From Symsagittifera roscoffensis (taxonomy: Eukaryota; Xenacoelomorpha; Acoela; Convolutidae), in contig NC_087069.1 of NCBI RefSeq assembly GCF_963678635.1, positions 38,188,071 to 38,252,070 of the forward strand: a DNA stretch of 64,000 nucleotides. The letters are read 5' to 3'. This document shows, piece after piece, positions 12,422 through 24,300 of the stretch (position 1 is its first letter; each line of letters begins with the position of its first letter). The notes beneath the pieces were generated by a model. The model ran no database searches and was not told the origin of the DNA. It saw only the letters and a program-made list of their open reading frames with translations. The translations under genes were made by a program, and so were the position numbers.

Positions 12422-12625
12422 CATTACGAGGCCAAACTCTGGATTGTGTGAATTGTGAGCGGATTACGCAGCAGGAACGCTTTCTTTGTTTTTCTTTTGT
12501 TCTTTCATTTACTTTGATCGTTTCGACAAATTTTTTTACAGGTTTAAAGACACGTGTCCTCTAGTCCAAAGACCTAAAAACACCAAATTGTGCGCTTATG
12601 CATTGCACAGTTTGGGGTCGTAATG
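12422..12625. mobile_element. MITE-like element, family 2 (GAGGCCAAACT ends)
   Basis: CATTACGAGGCCAAACTCT at the left faces GCACAGTTTGGGGTCGTAATG at the right, an inverted pair over about 20 bp with few mismatches. The 204-bp unit codes for nothing. A solo right end of the same family (CCAGTGCACAGTCTGGTCTC) lies at 12712-12733. Related copies are at 33519-34106 and near 42126-42160. Confidence 0.7.
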
Positions 12626-12815
12626 AGAATGATTGAAAAATAAAACACTCTATGAGATGAGTCATAAGAGTTCTTCATTTTTATTTACTTTTATTTTAAA
12701 ATTTTGTGCCTATCCAGTGCACAGTCTGGTCTCAAAGAGTCTATAAGCGTAAATTTATACCACACGTTTTACTTTAACTGAAACAACAGAAACAGTTTTA
12801 AAACAAAACTACTGC

Positions 12816-13805
12816 TCAAGTTTCGTTGTTTAGAACCGAGAAATAATGATCAGAACAAAGTAAACTTGCAGTTTTGTTTACTTCCCAATTGTCACAGAGT
12901 TGGAAGGCTTCGGGACCATTTGCAGGATCAACCATCAGTTGATCATGGAGCAGATATACTTGCCGAACTTCAGATTCCAGACGTGAAGTTTTTTCTAGTT
13001 GTTCATTCCATATATCACAGTCCAGACTAATAACTTGATCCTGTTCATTGGGATCCTTAGTTAGGCTCGCAAAGTCATTACCGGGCCATATTTTGAATTG
13101 TGTCCATAATTTGTGGATCCAGTAACCTGAGTTGAGGCGAAAATACTTGCCAGAGTATTGCTCCAACAGTAGGTGAACTCCTGTGAAAGACTCTCCATAA
13201 GATCCACACCAATCTCCAATCCCGACTCTTTTCTGATTTGAATGGTGGGGAACTTTCATTTCGACCTTGCGCCAGTATTTATCCGGACAATCCACACCTC
13301 CGTTTAGAGGCTGAGTACAATTTCTTTCCTGACTCCTATGAGTGATAATGCGAGAATTATTATTACAGAACATTGTAACATGCTCAGTTTTTTCGCTCCA
13401 TTCCGAGCAAATCGAGTTTCGTTTCCGAATTTTCATGTCACATGCGTCAGAATCTTGGTAAATCGCATTGTCCGAATTGCATTGAATGCCATTTGGGTTC
13501 GCCAAGTACAAATCTCCAGCTGAATGATTGCGTAACAGTTTTGAGTCATCGACGAATGATCTCGGGTCTTCCGAGAACAAAAGACAACGTCGTTGACCGA
13601 TCACAACTGAGAGACATTGAAGATTACGTAAGCATTCAAGAAGACAGCGAGATGAAGAAATACCAAACAACTGTTGAATTAAATAACTATTTTCGACTCC
13701 AGTTTGGGAATATTTTAAGAAATTTCCAGTTCTAACTACAGCGGAGAAAGCAAAGCTGCCTAACATAATTAAAATTAAAAAATTTTTGTAAAATCTGCAA
13801 AACAT
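12816..13805 (-). CDS. Secreted PAN/apple-like and TSP1-like protein
   Basis: This 329-aa single-exon frame starts at an ATG. It opens with a basic then hydrophobic leader (residues 1-22, ending AFSA) typical of a signal peptide. Residues 54-74 have the spacing C-x3-C-x5-C-x9-C expected of a PAN/apple-like module. Residues 133-173 contain CSEWSE followed by three further cysteines, resembling a divergent thrombospondin type 1 repeat. Several N-glycosylation sequons are present (for example N93 and N162). No transmembrane segment or GPI signal is evident, so the product is probably extracellular, with adhesion or ligand binding as the likely role. A minus-strand AATAAA-like signal lies about 130 bp after the stop. 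The exact family is not identified, and additional exons cannot be excluded. Confidence 0.7.
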   Translation of the reverse strand: MFCRFYKNFLILIMLGSFAFSAVVRTGNFLKYSQTGVENSYLIQQLFGISSSRCLLECLRNLQCLSVVIGQRRCLLFSEDPRSFVDDSKLLRNHSAGDLYLANPNGIQCNSDNAIYQDSDACDMKIRKRNSICSEWSEKTEHVTMFCNNNSRIITHRSQERNCTQPLNGGVDCPDKYWRKVEMKVPHHSNQKRVGIGDWCGSYGESFTGVHLLLEQYSGKYFRLNSGYWIHKLWTQFKIWPGNDFASLTKDPNEQDQVISLDCDIWNEQLEKTSRLESEVRQVYLLHDQLMVDPANGPEAFQLCDNWEVNKTASLLCSDHYFSVLNNET

Positions 13806-14640
13806 TTTCTCTATTTTTTTTGCTTAATGGTAAGTAGTTTCTTGCTCTAGATGGTATCAATTTTTGTACTGAGCGATAAACTACTTTTTAACGATATCCT
13901 CGATGCGGTTTTTTACAAATAATATTTGCCAAAAGTTATTTAGTCTTGTGCGTCAGAAATAACCTTCAGATATAGTTTCAATCAATATGCAATTTAAAAA
14001 TTATTTCCTCCAAAAATCGTTTGAAAATGAATCGAAAAAGGTGTGTTCGATGGAAGAGATTTTTGTAATTGAACAATAAACTATTTATGAACCATTGCTC
14101 CGTTTTGATTTTTTGATATTAAAATTTCATTTGATAAACGTTTGAAAAAAAACTTTTGGTGAAATTTGTACTGCCAAAAAACGGTTCCAGAAAATGACTG
14201 AAAAAAAATTCCAGATACATTTTAGACCCAGTTGTGATTACTCTCTAAAAATCCAACGATTTTTTGTATATTTATTTCATTGCTTTCTACTTCCTCGCTG
14301 AAAAATTAAATTCTGCTCTAGTGTTAAATAATACGCGGTCAAAAATTCATATAATCTTGACAAGGTTTTTTAGTCTAGTCGAGTCTAGAAATATCGTAGT
14401 TCTGTCGCGACTGTCTGAAAATGAATTGCGAATTGGTCTATTAAATGAGTCGAGGTTGTGTGGACATGAAATTGCCACAGTCTACAGAAATCAAAGACTA
14501 GTAAGCAATGCCTATTTTAGAACCAAACTTCGCTTTGCGATATTTTCATGTAGGTTTTTGCTAGTTTATAGGACTTTATGCGTAGGTTTGAAACTTCAGA
14601 AAAGAAGAAAATTAAACACAAAAAAAATTGAACAGTCGAT

Positions 14641-14772
14641 TTTTTTGCCATTAAACCCTTTTGTTATGCGGTTAAGCAAATTGCGTTTGAATTTCGTCAT
14701 AACAAAATTTGATTTTTCTGTTACAACGCAAACTGGTTAATCGCATAACAAAAGGGTTTCATGGCAAAAAAA
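14641..14772. mobile_element. Fold-back element with 35-bp inverted repeats
   Basis: The arm 14641-14675 and the arm 14737-14771 are reverse complements with about two mismatches, both carrying ACCCTTTTGTTATGCG. The 61-bp loop contains a further partial inverted match. The whole is about 131 bp and non-coding. It ends only some 20 bp before the left direct repeat of the retroelement. A TTG-initiated frame running across it (14264-14740) is not a convincing gene. Confidence 0.75.
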
Positions 14773-14793
14773 GACTAGCCTACTGAAACGAAA

Positions 14794-15173
14794 TCTAAAC
14801 TAGTATTTATAAACCAATTATATTATTGATAAAACTATCCCTATAAAATATTACTAAGTAACCAATCCTTTTCCATCACTACCATTGACACTTATTTGTA
14901 AGTGCTGAAACTACTTGTAGTTTCAGCACCAGAACATTTTCAATAAATCATAGACTACAATTGTTCTCCTTCTGGATAAACTCAAAGATATAACTCGTAA
15001 TACAAGTATACACTAGATCTGTTGAGACTAGGAGATATCAGAGTAAGATTACGAGTGGTATTAGACTAAGAAGTTGCACGATTCTATCCGGCCAAAAATA
15101 AGATAGCGTGACGAACAGATGTTGTACCTTATCTGAAATTACTCTATGAGTACAGTACCAAGTACATAACTCA
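14794..15173 (+). repeat. Left ~380 bp direct repeat (LTR-like)
   Basis: It matches 29140-29520 from TCTAAACTAGTATTTAT to TACATAACTCA at roughly 85% by eye. It contains the inverted repeat GTGCTGAAACTAC / GTAGTTTCAGCAC (14903-14930). A TATA box (TATAAAA) downstream at 15855 suggests that the original left LTR ran further right and that the right copy is truncated. Confidence 0.65.
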
Positions 15174-18100
15174 TCTGGTGCAACCAAAAGTCTCGAACAA
15201 GACCTTTAACATAGATTTAGAAAATTAGAATTAGAAATAAGACAATTGCAAAATTGCAAAAGGTTAGACAATATAATAGAAATTTTTTTACGTCCCAAAA
15301 AATTTTGGTGATATTTCAAACAAAACAAGAAATACAAAGTATTGCACGAAGACCGAGATCACGGCGTGAACAATGATTGAACGACGAACCGATCTACTAC
15401 ATGTTAATACGACGGAAACCACAAAAATGAGTTGTGTTCAGAATCTTCTATTCAGTAAATTTAAATTTTCCTTTAATAACATCAAAATTATTTGAAGAAA
15501 ACTTCTTCAAAAACCTACTTGGTGGTTTATAGCCTTTTGAAAAAAAAAATTAACAACTATTTTGATCTAAAAACTAACATCATTTAAGTTCTAACTTTTA
15601 ACACTTTACTCTAACTTAAGTTTTAAATTGAAAATTTATCAAGGACTATCCCTGCTTTTCAAAATCAAGTTTCATTTCAAATACAGATCATCAAGGTTTT
15701 CCTTGGATCTTTAATTTAACTTAAATTAAATTCTAATTCACTTAAATAATCTGATCATCAAGGCTTCCCTTGGATCAATCAGAACAACTTGTTCTTCCCA
15801 CCACATTTTTTATATTGTCTAACGACCTCAAACGTCGATTCACTCTCCAACCCTTATAAAAGACCAGGGACTGATAGAAATTTTCAAAAAACTAACCATT
15901 TTAGTTAAGATAAACAGTGAAGAACTTCGGTTGTTCATCCTTCACTTGAGCCCTTCCTCTTAGATGACCCAGGCTAAAATCCCTAAAATATTAGTAAGTT
16001 TAAAAATGCTATCTAACGGTCTGCTTGTGTTCTAATTATACCCGAACCCTGTGGATTGATTTGCTATTCTCCAATCCTTGATCACAAATTAAACCCATAG
16101 GTAAGATTAAGATGGTTTATCGTATATTAAAACCTAGTCACGAGAAACTAAAAAATCATTCTAACGAAATGAGATACTCTCTCTCCAACCCATCAACCTC
16201 GGCAATCTATGCCCCAAATTAAGATAACCAGACAAAAACCGTAAAAATTAACAGTTTTTTAAATAAAAATTCTAACATCCGAGTATTGCATCCATCATCC
16301 TAAACCATATGTCAAGAGATAATTTAGGCAGTAAACAAACAATATTTTTGCACTATTTTTTGATAAAAAGTAAAGATATGATCTTGTCATTACACCACAC
16401 AATCAAACAATAGGATATACTACATCAAAAGACAACCACGAAAACGACAATAATAGCAAAACAAAAACAAATTTTCAAAAGAAGAATTTGAGCAACACGT
16501 AACGCAGTTTCAGAATCAGACGCAATAACAAAAAGAGAACTTCGGAATCTAAAAAATTCAATAGACAAAAATTACCCGATAAATAAACAAAAAGATTTTT
16601 CTGTTTCAGAATTTACATTACCAACATCAACTAAAGGCAAGCTCAGAACTAAAAAATCATATGTTAATAAACCGGTACGACTAAATAATTGGAATCAACC
16701 AATAAGACACATTGAAAATTTCACATTAACAGTTCCAAGATACAAAGAATGATCAAAAACAATAAAAACTTCACGATGACTCAATACTTCCCTTTGTTAT
16801 CCATCCACAAACAGATATCGCTCGAGGACAAGTACAGTTTTGTCACAACTTAAATGCAAATTTTTTCGAAAAGGTTACAGTCGATGCAAACCGGAATTTT
16901 CGGAATTAAAATCAAAAAGCAATTTCTTGATCGCTATAATAAATGCATATATCACCTCACACTGAGGAATATTCACTACCGAAAATATATCACCTTAGCC
17001 AAACCAAACAAATCATCAAATACAAACAAATGCCATAGATATAGAATTCTCAAAAGTCTTCACAGAATATTTTAAAAAAACAACATCAAAAATCACAAAA
17101 AGCAATTTCAATCTTTACAAACGATGCTTCCTCTATTATTTATAATTAGATATCTATGTTAAAATTAAAGAAAAACAAAATGAATCACCACTTCAAACAA
17201 CTCGACACTTAACTGTAAGACTAGAAGTTTATCTTTTCTCAAAACTCCTAGATACAATCCGTGGAAACCTCACTACTGACACATCACAAAATGTGAAACA
17301 TGACCTTCAACGAATTTTAGCATGGTATATAATTGATTATTTTGTTCACAAAATAGATTGTGTTTCAACATCAAGAAAAAATTTTCGACCACAAACTTCG
17401 GACAATGAAACTATATTAGCCGATCAAACACATTATGTTTGGGACCCTGAATGGTCTCATCTTTCATTTATTATTTAAAGAAGCAACATATCAAAAGTAC
17501 CCATTACCACTATTTTTGTACACAAAGATTACGTAAAAGTTACTCCACTCACTAATGATGCAACACCTTTAAATTATAACGCAATGTTCAATCATAGAAC
17601 AGGAAATAATAGTTAAAACTTCACAATCATCAACACACACGAAACCCTTAAAAGAACAAAAAACGTTACATAACAAGATAATCGAACCCCATCACTTTTT
17701 ATTAACGAGGTTGTTGAAACAATGCCTACAACAACACAACAAAGCTTTTTTCATATTCATCCTACACTTACAACACCACATAATAAAATTACGCCATTTC
17801 CACAGACAATTATCCGATCAACATTAAAACCGTCTGTTGCCCCGAAATCTTCACAAATGGATCACCAAACATTTAGACCAATAACAAAAACACGACAAAC
17901 AAACAAACAGTAAACTTCAAAAACATATAATTTTTCAGATCACAATTACGAATTTTTTGCAAAAAGACCACTAACAAAACCCTGCTATATAAGGAGAAAA
18001 AAATAAGCACAAAATATATGCAACCAACAGAAACCCGAACGAGCTCTCCACTTTTTTTTAATGAACAACAACAAACTACAACAGGTCGTAGCAAAAATTT

Positions 18101-18189
18101 TCCTTTTTTTTTTCAAAAAGTTAAAAACATAACAAAAAAGAATTCACGAGAAATAAGTCACAGTATTCAAAATATGAGGACTCTTTTAA
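15174..18189 (+). other. Retroelement leader or decayed 5' part
   Basis: It holds a TATA-like TATAAAA at 15855-15861 and A-rich sequence with only short frames (for example 16854-17075 and 17722-17913, the latter Pro/Thr/Gln-rich). It may include the end of the left LTR and a gag leader. I see no recognisable domain. Confidence 0.4.
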
Positions 18190-19670
18190 TCAAAACAAAC
18201 TAGGTTTTAATTATAATCCAGAAAACAATAATTGGAATATTGATGAACCAGATCCTTTTTATCGACCAGATAATTTTGAAGCTTATACACGAAGTGAACA
18301 AACACAACAATCAAGACAACCTTTACCCCCATAACAAAATCCAGCATCATACAATAATATTTTTCAATCACAAAACCCTATGAATGCACACAAACGGCAG
18401 CCAAAGCAATTGCAAAAAAAATAACCTTACCATAATATTCACAACAACATGAAATCACAAAGTCCCAACTTAAAAAGTTTTCTCAAATATCAAATGCAGC
18501 AGAATTACTCCAAATGACTATGTTTCCATACCTTATGGGTACATCATCTATGTCTTCAAATAAACCACTAAAGGTATTCACAGTTAAATTAATGTAGGAC
18601 TTGAAACAGTAAATACACCACTTCATCAAAATTGGATACATAGATGTACAGCTCTAATCCGAACCAAACTTGATGGTGCAGCTCAAAACTGGTTTTCAGT
18701 TGTACCTATAGACCTTAAATCAGACTGGAGAAGATTCACACAAGAATTCTCAAAACTGTTCGCCTCTGAAAGAAATAAACAACATCAAAGATATCTATGC
18801 AACGGTGTTCATAGACTCCCTAACGAGACAATCAAACAACTCGCAGTTAGAATTAACACGATAGTAAGAAAAGCAAATTCCCTTAATACGCATGATGACA
18901 AAAAAACGAAAATGACAGAAGTCTTAAAGATGACTCTAACAACCCAACTGTGTAAAATTGCAATAAAAAGAGAGCATCACATCCATCATCAATTCGAAAA
19001 CCCGACATAGGTTTTTGAAACTAGTAAAAAAAACTAGAACAAGCTGAAAACACTATGAAGTTAGAAGAAACTGAAAATTTAAAGTTACAACATGCGAACA
19101 TTATTCAGACAAAATCTCCGCAAACGAATAATCTTAAGAATTAAAATTTCCAAGGTGAACCATCATTCAAAAAATGGTGCAAAAAATGTCGTAGATATGG
19201 ACAAAAAGAACAGGATAATCAAAACAAACTACAAAAACATAGAAAACCAAACAAACTATTTCACCAATAAATTAAAAAGACCAAAATCAACCAAACAAAG
19301 ACATTCACAGTAACATCAGCTCAGGAGAACCACTTCCAGACATCTACAATAATCATAGACAACAATTAACTTATCGATACAGTTTTCGCAGAAGATCTCC
19401 AGACAGAAGAAAATCACAAAAAAGATATAGCCGATCATATAACAAAACAATCAATATCGCTTTAACTGTTCATGATGAAACTCAAACAGAAAAAATTTCT
19501 CATTTATATTGGAAATCATCCTATTCAAACTCTCGGTACAGATACTATTCAAAAGATCGTTCAAGACAATCTTCATATAATCAAAATCAAAAACATTCAA
19601 ACAATAGAAGTCGAAATTATTCCAATGATAGACCACCAAACTACTCCAACAATAGACCAATTTAAACAAT
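18190..19670 (+). pseudogene. gag-like remnant
   Basis: The N-terminal part is Asn/Gln/Pro-rich. A central part near 18600-19000 has the retrotransposon-gag hallmarks LDGAAQNWF followed by a W-x-x-F-x-x-E-F helix and a RxLxNGVHRLPNE-like segment. The C-terminal part (about 19380-19660) is rich in Arg, Ser and Tyr, as in nucleic-acid-binding gag tails. Frameshifts (for example near 18590) and stops break the frame, so it cannot make a full Gag protein. Confidence 0.75.
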
Positions 19671-19686
19671 AACAACAATAGATCAC

Positions 19687-21095
19687 GTGATAACTCCAAG
19701 AATTGAAACACAAACTACCCAAACAGACAGAGAAACTATTTCTCAGTCACCACACAGAAATAACACTCAATGTACAACTTCACAACAAAACTACAGAAGT
19801 CGTACACCAAAGTATCACAGACTAATCAACCAAGTACAATACACAGAAGAAACTCAACTGAACCCTCCCGGGGCTGACAATACAGAAAACTCAGAATTAC
19901 AGTTAAATCTCATACATTGCCAAAACAACAGAAGACGAAATCGAAACAGAAAATACGCATTCAATAAACATACTTCAAATTGATTCGAATTATTATCAAA
20001 ATAATGCAATTATTTCTAACCTCGAAAAGCCAAACGATAGCCAAAAGCGAACAGATTACACTCCACAAAATATTAAAAACAGTTCAAATATGAATAAAGC
20101 ATATCAAAATACGATAAAATAAAATACAACCACCTAAAGACAAAATTTGAACATTTTCACTTCTCTTAGAAAGTCTAAAGAGTAAAGATTTTTAATCACC
20201 AGACCTTGAAAATGATTTCCCATTTGATTTTTGAGCAGAATCAAATATGATTAAATGTCCCCCCATGGAATGAAATCCAAACCCTTCACCCAAAACTATC
20301 ACCTTCAAAAGTTTCAAGTAATTGAGCCACAGCTTAAGGATCAAGTCTTGCAAATTATGAAATAAGCTAATTATACCTTGTTCCAACCCAAACAATGGAA
20401 CAAAATAAGCTCTTAAACTAACCCTTTAAACAAATATTCCATATCACAGATATAAAAATAATTAAAAAAAATGGAGCGAAACCGTATATAACAAACAATA
20501 TGCCTACTAATAAAATTTTAAATAGCAAACTACAAACAAAAGACAAGTATACGATAATAAATAAAACATCTCTAACATTTTTTTAAAGGCTAAATAGACA
20601 ACCATATTTTTCTCAAACTTTTACTTTATATTCAATTCACATCGCAAACACTTGAAACCGCTATCAGGAAATGTGTATAACGTTTCTATGAATAAAGTAC
20701 ACAAAGAAAATGTTAACCAAATTAAACAACAGCGATACATGCCCGACCTTGAATTAAAACCAATCCATAAGTTTTTTAGAGTAACAATCTCATCCATTAA
20801 GTATACAAAAAAAAACAAATTCAGATATAATCTCTTTACACGTATGCAACAATTCACCATACAAACTCACATTTCCTCTAGGACTTCTAGGATATTGCAA
20901 CAATACAATACAACAAGTTATCCAAAAGAAGAAAGAGCATTTAGATTAAATAATATTTTCAGGCTACTAGACAATTGTCAATCGACAATTCTGTATGAAG
21001 AATTGTCCATTAACAATAAAACCAACAATTCTAAACGAAAAACACCTTATTTTAAAACAACATTTCAATTTTCGAAATACACAAGTGAACAATAA
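19687..21095 (+). pseudogene. gag-pol junction / protease-linker remnant
   Basis: Frames at 19687-19983 and 20652-21095 (TTG- or ATG-initiated) are Asn/Thr/Gln-rich and lie between the gag and RT remnants. A protease is expected here in Ty3/gypsy elements, but I could not find a clean D-S/T-G motif. The assignment is by position. Confidence 0.4.
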
Positions 21096-21399
21096 AAAAT
21101 TCCCACAATGTTCAATTTTCCACAATCTCAAAATAATCAACTAAATTTTGATCAATTAAAGATTACTAAAATGACCAATGGATTTCGCTACATCTAAGTT
21201 CCATGCTGAAAAAATAAATTCACCATTACACATACCTCTTAAACCTGACGCAGTTTTCAAAAAATAACGAGCAAATAAAAAAAACAATTCACATACAGGA
21301 CAAAGTCAACAGATTACTGGACGTTCTGGAACAACATGAAAGTATCTCAGCAGTAATTTACAAAAAAAACCAACCGAAATGAAGTATCTTTATAAACCT

Positions 21400-22020
21400 T
21401 GTTATCACTCTCGCTAAAGGCGATTCACTGAAAGTTGTTTTAGACTCAAGATCTCTCAATTCGCTAATTGATGAACCTAAGAGCAATTGGCATATAGAAT
21501 CAATCCAAGTGATACTCACTAAATTAAATAGAAAGCGCATATAATAACTGCTGACATGAACAGCGCACATAATAAAATGCCAATAGATGAATAATCACGA
21601 CGCCCAACCCAATTCGTTATTGGAAACCAGCTATATGAATTTAATAGAATTTTCTTTGGAATTTCCAAAGAACCAGCATTTTTTTAACCCTTTAATGGCA
21701 AAACATTTGAACATTCATTTTTAGTACAAAATGTCTAATATATTAAATCAATATCATCAAATCTTACTAAAAGAAAATCACATTTCTTTCTCACCCGTGT
21801 TAAAATCCTTGGACATATTATTGAATGTAACACCACAACTTCATCAAAACCGAAGAAACTTCAACCCCATCAAAAAACTCAGGAACTTGTTACAGTAAAT
21901 ATGTCTTTAAAATGCAACTTAATCTAAGACCGTTGTTTAATTTTCTTAGACAGCAAGAAAGTTTTGACTGGAAATTAGAACAACAAAAATTTTTTGATGA
22001 AATAATAACCCTCCCCACTG
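21400..22020 (+). pseudogene. Reverse transcriptase remnant
   Basis: The segment near 21420-21530 reads VVLDSRSLNSLIDEPKSNW, matching the N-terminal fingers of Ty3/gypsy reverse transcriptases. Near 21640 follows YEFNRIFFGISKEPAFF, the region after the catalytic motif. Near 21790 follows FFLTRVKILGHII, the usual thumb-side FLGH-I motif. Stops and frameshifts separate the pieces. The catalytic F/Y-x-D-D is not intact in what I can read. Confidence 0.8.
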
Positions 22021-22499
22021 AAAAGATATCAAACACGATTCCGGATCCAGATCAACCTAAATTTGAAAACTGAATTGGCGCAGCACTATTACAATAACGC
22101 AAAGGTACAAACAAAATATACCTTATCTCGGCAAATTCAAGACTATTTACACAAGCCGAACTTGGCCCTTCTACAATTATGAGAGAACGTACAGCTATAA
22201 TCTACACTCTCACAGAATATGAATTCTTAGTCCTTCGATCAAAAAATCCAGCAATTTTATTTACAGATCACAAACCAATAGTTTTCCTATTCACCCAAAA
22301 ATCAAACTATATCATAAAGTTTATAGATTTCAACTTATCTTAATGAAAAATCCAAAACTACATATATTTTGGACAGCAGGGAAAAATCTTGAATTACCCG
22401 ACGCATTAAGTCGAAACACAGCCTTTGATTTAATAACAAAGAAAACAACAGTAGAAATATCACAAAATATAAAAAAAAATTATGCAAAGGACGAAACAT
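22021..22499 (+). pseudogene. RNase H remnant
   Basis: Recognisable pieces are IGAALLQ, then SANSRLFTQAELGPSTIMRE, then FTDHKPIVFL, then GKNLELPDALSR at 22376-22415. That is the standard order of the RNase H and connection region of Ty3/gypsy pol. In-frame stops interrupt the first part. The last segment is still open from 22343 to 22528. Confidence 0.8.
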
Positions 22500-23223
22500 A
22501 CCACAATTGGAACGCAATTATGCAGTAAGAACCGATCCCCACAACAAACAAATAAATAATTTAGAACCTTTTCTATAATACCTTGGTTGCCAAGATAACC
22601 ATTACAAGGTAAATCAATTATGAAAATCTGCATTTATACCAACACCATACTCATCATGGATCAAATACAACACACAACAAAAATCACCTAAGCAGAAATT
22701 AAATAGGAAAAACCTATTCCTTTTAAAAGAAAGAGAAAACTAAACTGTAAATTTACCAGGGCCCCCCAGGTTTAAATTCGAAACACACGTATACGATAAT
22801 AAATAAAACATCTCTAACATTTTTTAAAGGCTAAATAGACAACCATATTTTTCTCAAACTTTTACTTTATATTCAATTCACATCGCAAACACTTGAAACC
22901 GCTATCAGGAAATGTGTATAACGTTTCTATGAATACCACAATTGGAACGCAATTATGCAGTAAGAACCGATCCCCACAACAAACAAATAAATAATTTAGA
23001 ACCTTTTCTATAATACCTTGGTTGCCAAGATAACCATTACAAGATAAATCAATTATGAAAATCTGCATTTATACCAACACCATACTCATCATGGATCAAA
23101 TACAACACACAACAAAAATCACCTAAGCAGAAATTAAATAGGAAAAACCTATTCCTTTTAAAAGAAAGAGAAAACTAAACTGTAAATTTACCAGGGCCCC
23201 CCAGGTTTAAATTCGAAACACAC
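22500..23223 (+). repeat. Young X-Y-X insertion-duplication inside the retroelement
   Basis: Block X (22500-22788, 289 bp) recurs at 22935-23223 with one substitution noticed. Between them lies 22789-22934, a copy of 20547-20693 differing mainly in a T run. The copies are far more alike than the rest of this old element, so the event is recent or an assembly artefact. Confidence 0.9.
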
Positions 23224-23439
23224 TATAAATAAAGTTTTTAATTTACAAGACACTTTAGACAATATACCTCTCTCAAAGACCGAAATTCAAAACAACTTCC
23301 TAAAAATTACAGTAAAAACCACACTAGATTTATTACAAATGTGCCGAAATTTTGACCCTGTAACTAGACAACTTAGATCCTGGCATAAGTATAAAATAAA
23401 ATCTATTAAAGTAGATATCACAATTTTAGGGAATAAAAC

Positions 23440-24300
23440 ACTTATTGAATAGAAAGTGCAATAACACAACAATAGATGAGAATAATAACCTTTTGGAATA
23501 TCATACCCCAGAAACCAAAGTTTCCTGTCTACCACTGAGTATGACACTTCTAGCAATTCAAATCTCACATTCCCTGAATGCAAAAGGACATGCAGGATCA
23601 GAAAAAATCATACGCAAACTTTATTCAAAATTTCTACTTTTCAAATGCACCAATTGAATATAAGTTTATGTAATGATTGCATAACATGTCACCTAAACAA
23701 ACCATATCTGCACCAAAAATAATAAGCCGAAAAACAAGACTTTAGTGAAAAAATTTTATATTTCAGCCACAGAAAATCATTCTACACAAAAGGCGCTATA
23801 TCGCCCTCCTCAGAAGGAAATTCATACATAATGGTAATAGTTGATGCATTCACCCACTACGTAGCCCTCAACCCTGTACCTCTATATATTTCTTATTATG
23901 CATACACAACACTCTACGAACACTGGGTAGCCAAATGTGGATTACCAGAAATCCTTGTCACAGAAAATGGCACTGAATTCATAAATAATGAAATCATCAC
24001 AATATGCCATCTTGATAAGATTAGATAAAAACCCCGAACATCTCATGCCCCATGGACTAATGGTTTACTCGAAGGTATGAACCGTTCCCTACAGGAGCAT
24101 CTTAGATCTATCAAAAAGAGAACTGATAATGAATACACCGAATGGTCGACTGACGTGAAGCTATTCCCATTACATTATGTTTCACAAATGACAAAAACTC
24201 TAGAACTATCACCATATAAAATTTTTTTCAATCAAAAACCACGAAAACCAAAAATGTTCACAGCAAACTCTTCAAAAAATGCACAAGGTTATCTTTAACC
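23440..24300 (+). pseudogene. Integrase remnant
   Basis: Near 23560-23690 a zinc-binding-like HSLNAKGHAG segment is followed by a CxxC-type region. Near 23830 the core starts with VIVDAFTHYVALNPVP. The later core motif reads VTENGTEFINNE, with Glu where the catalytic Asp is expected. Then 24077-24298 continues the core (MNRSLQEHLRS ... LELSPYKIFFNQKP). Stops separate the blocks, so the enzyme is dead. Confidence 0.85.

Noticed and set aside
14264-14740. 158-codon frame
   Set aside because: Starts at TTG and ends inside the fold-back element. The product is low-complexity basic with no domain.
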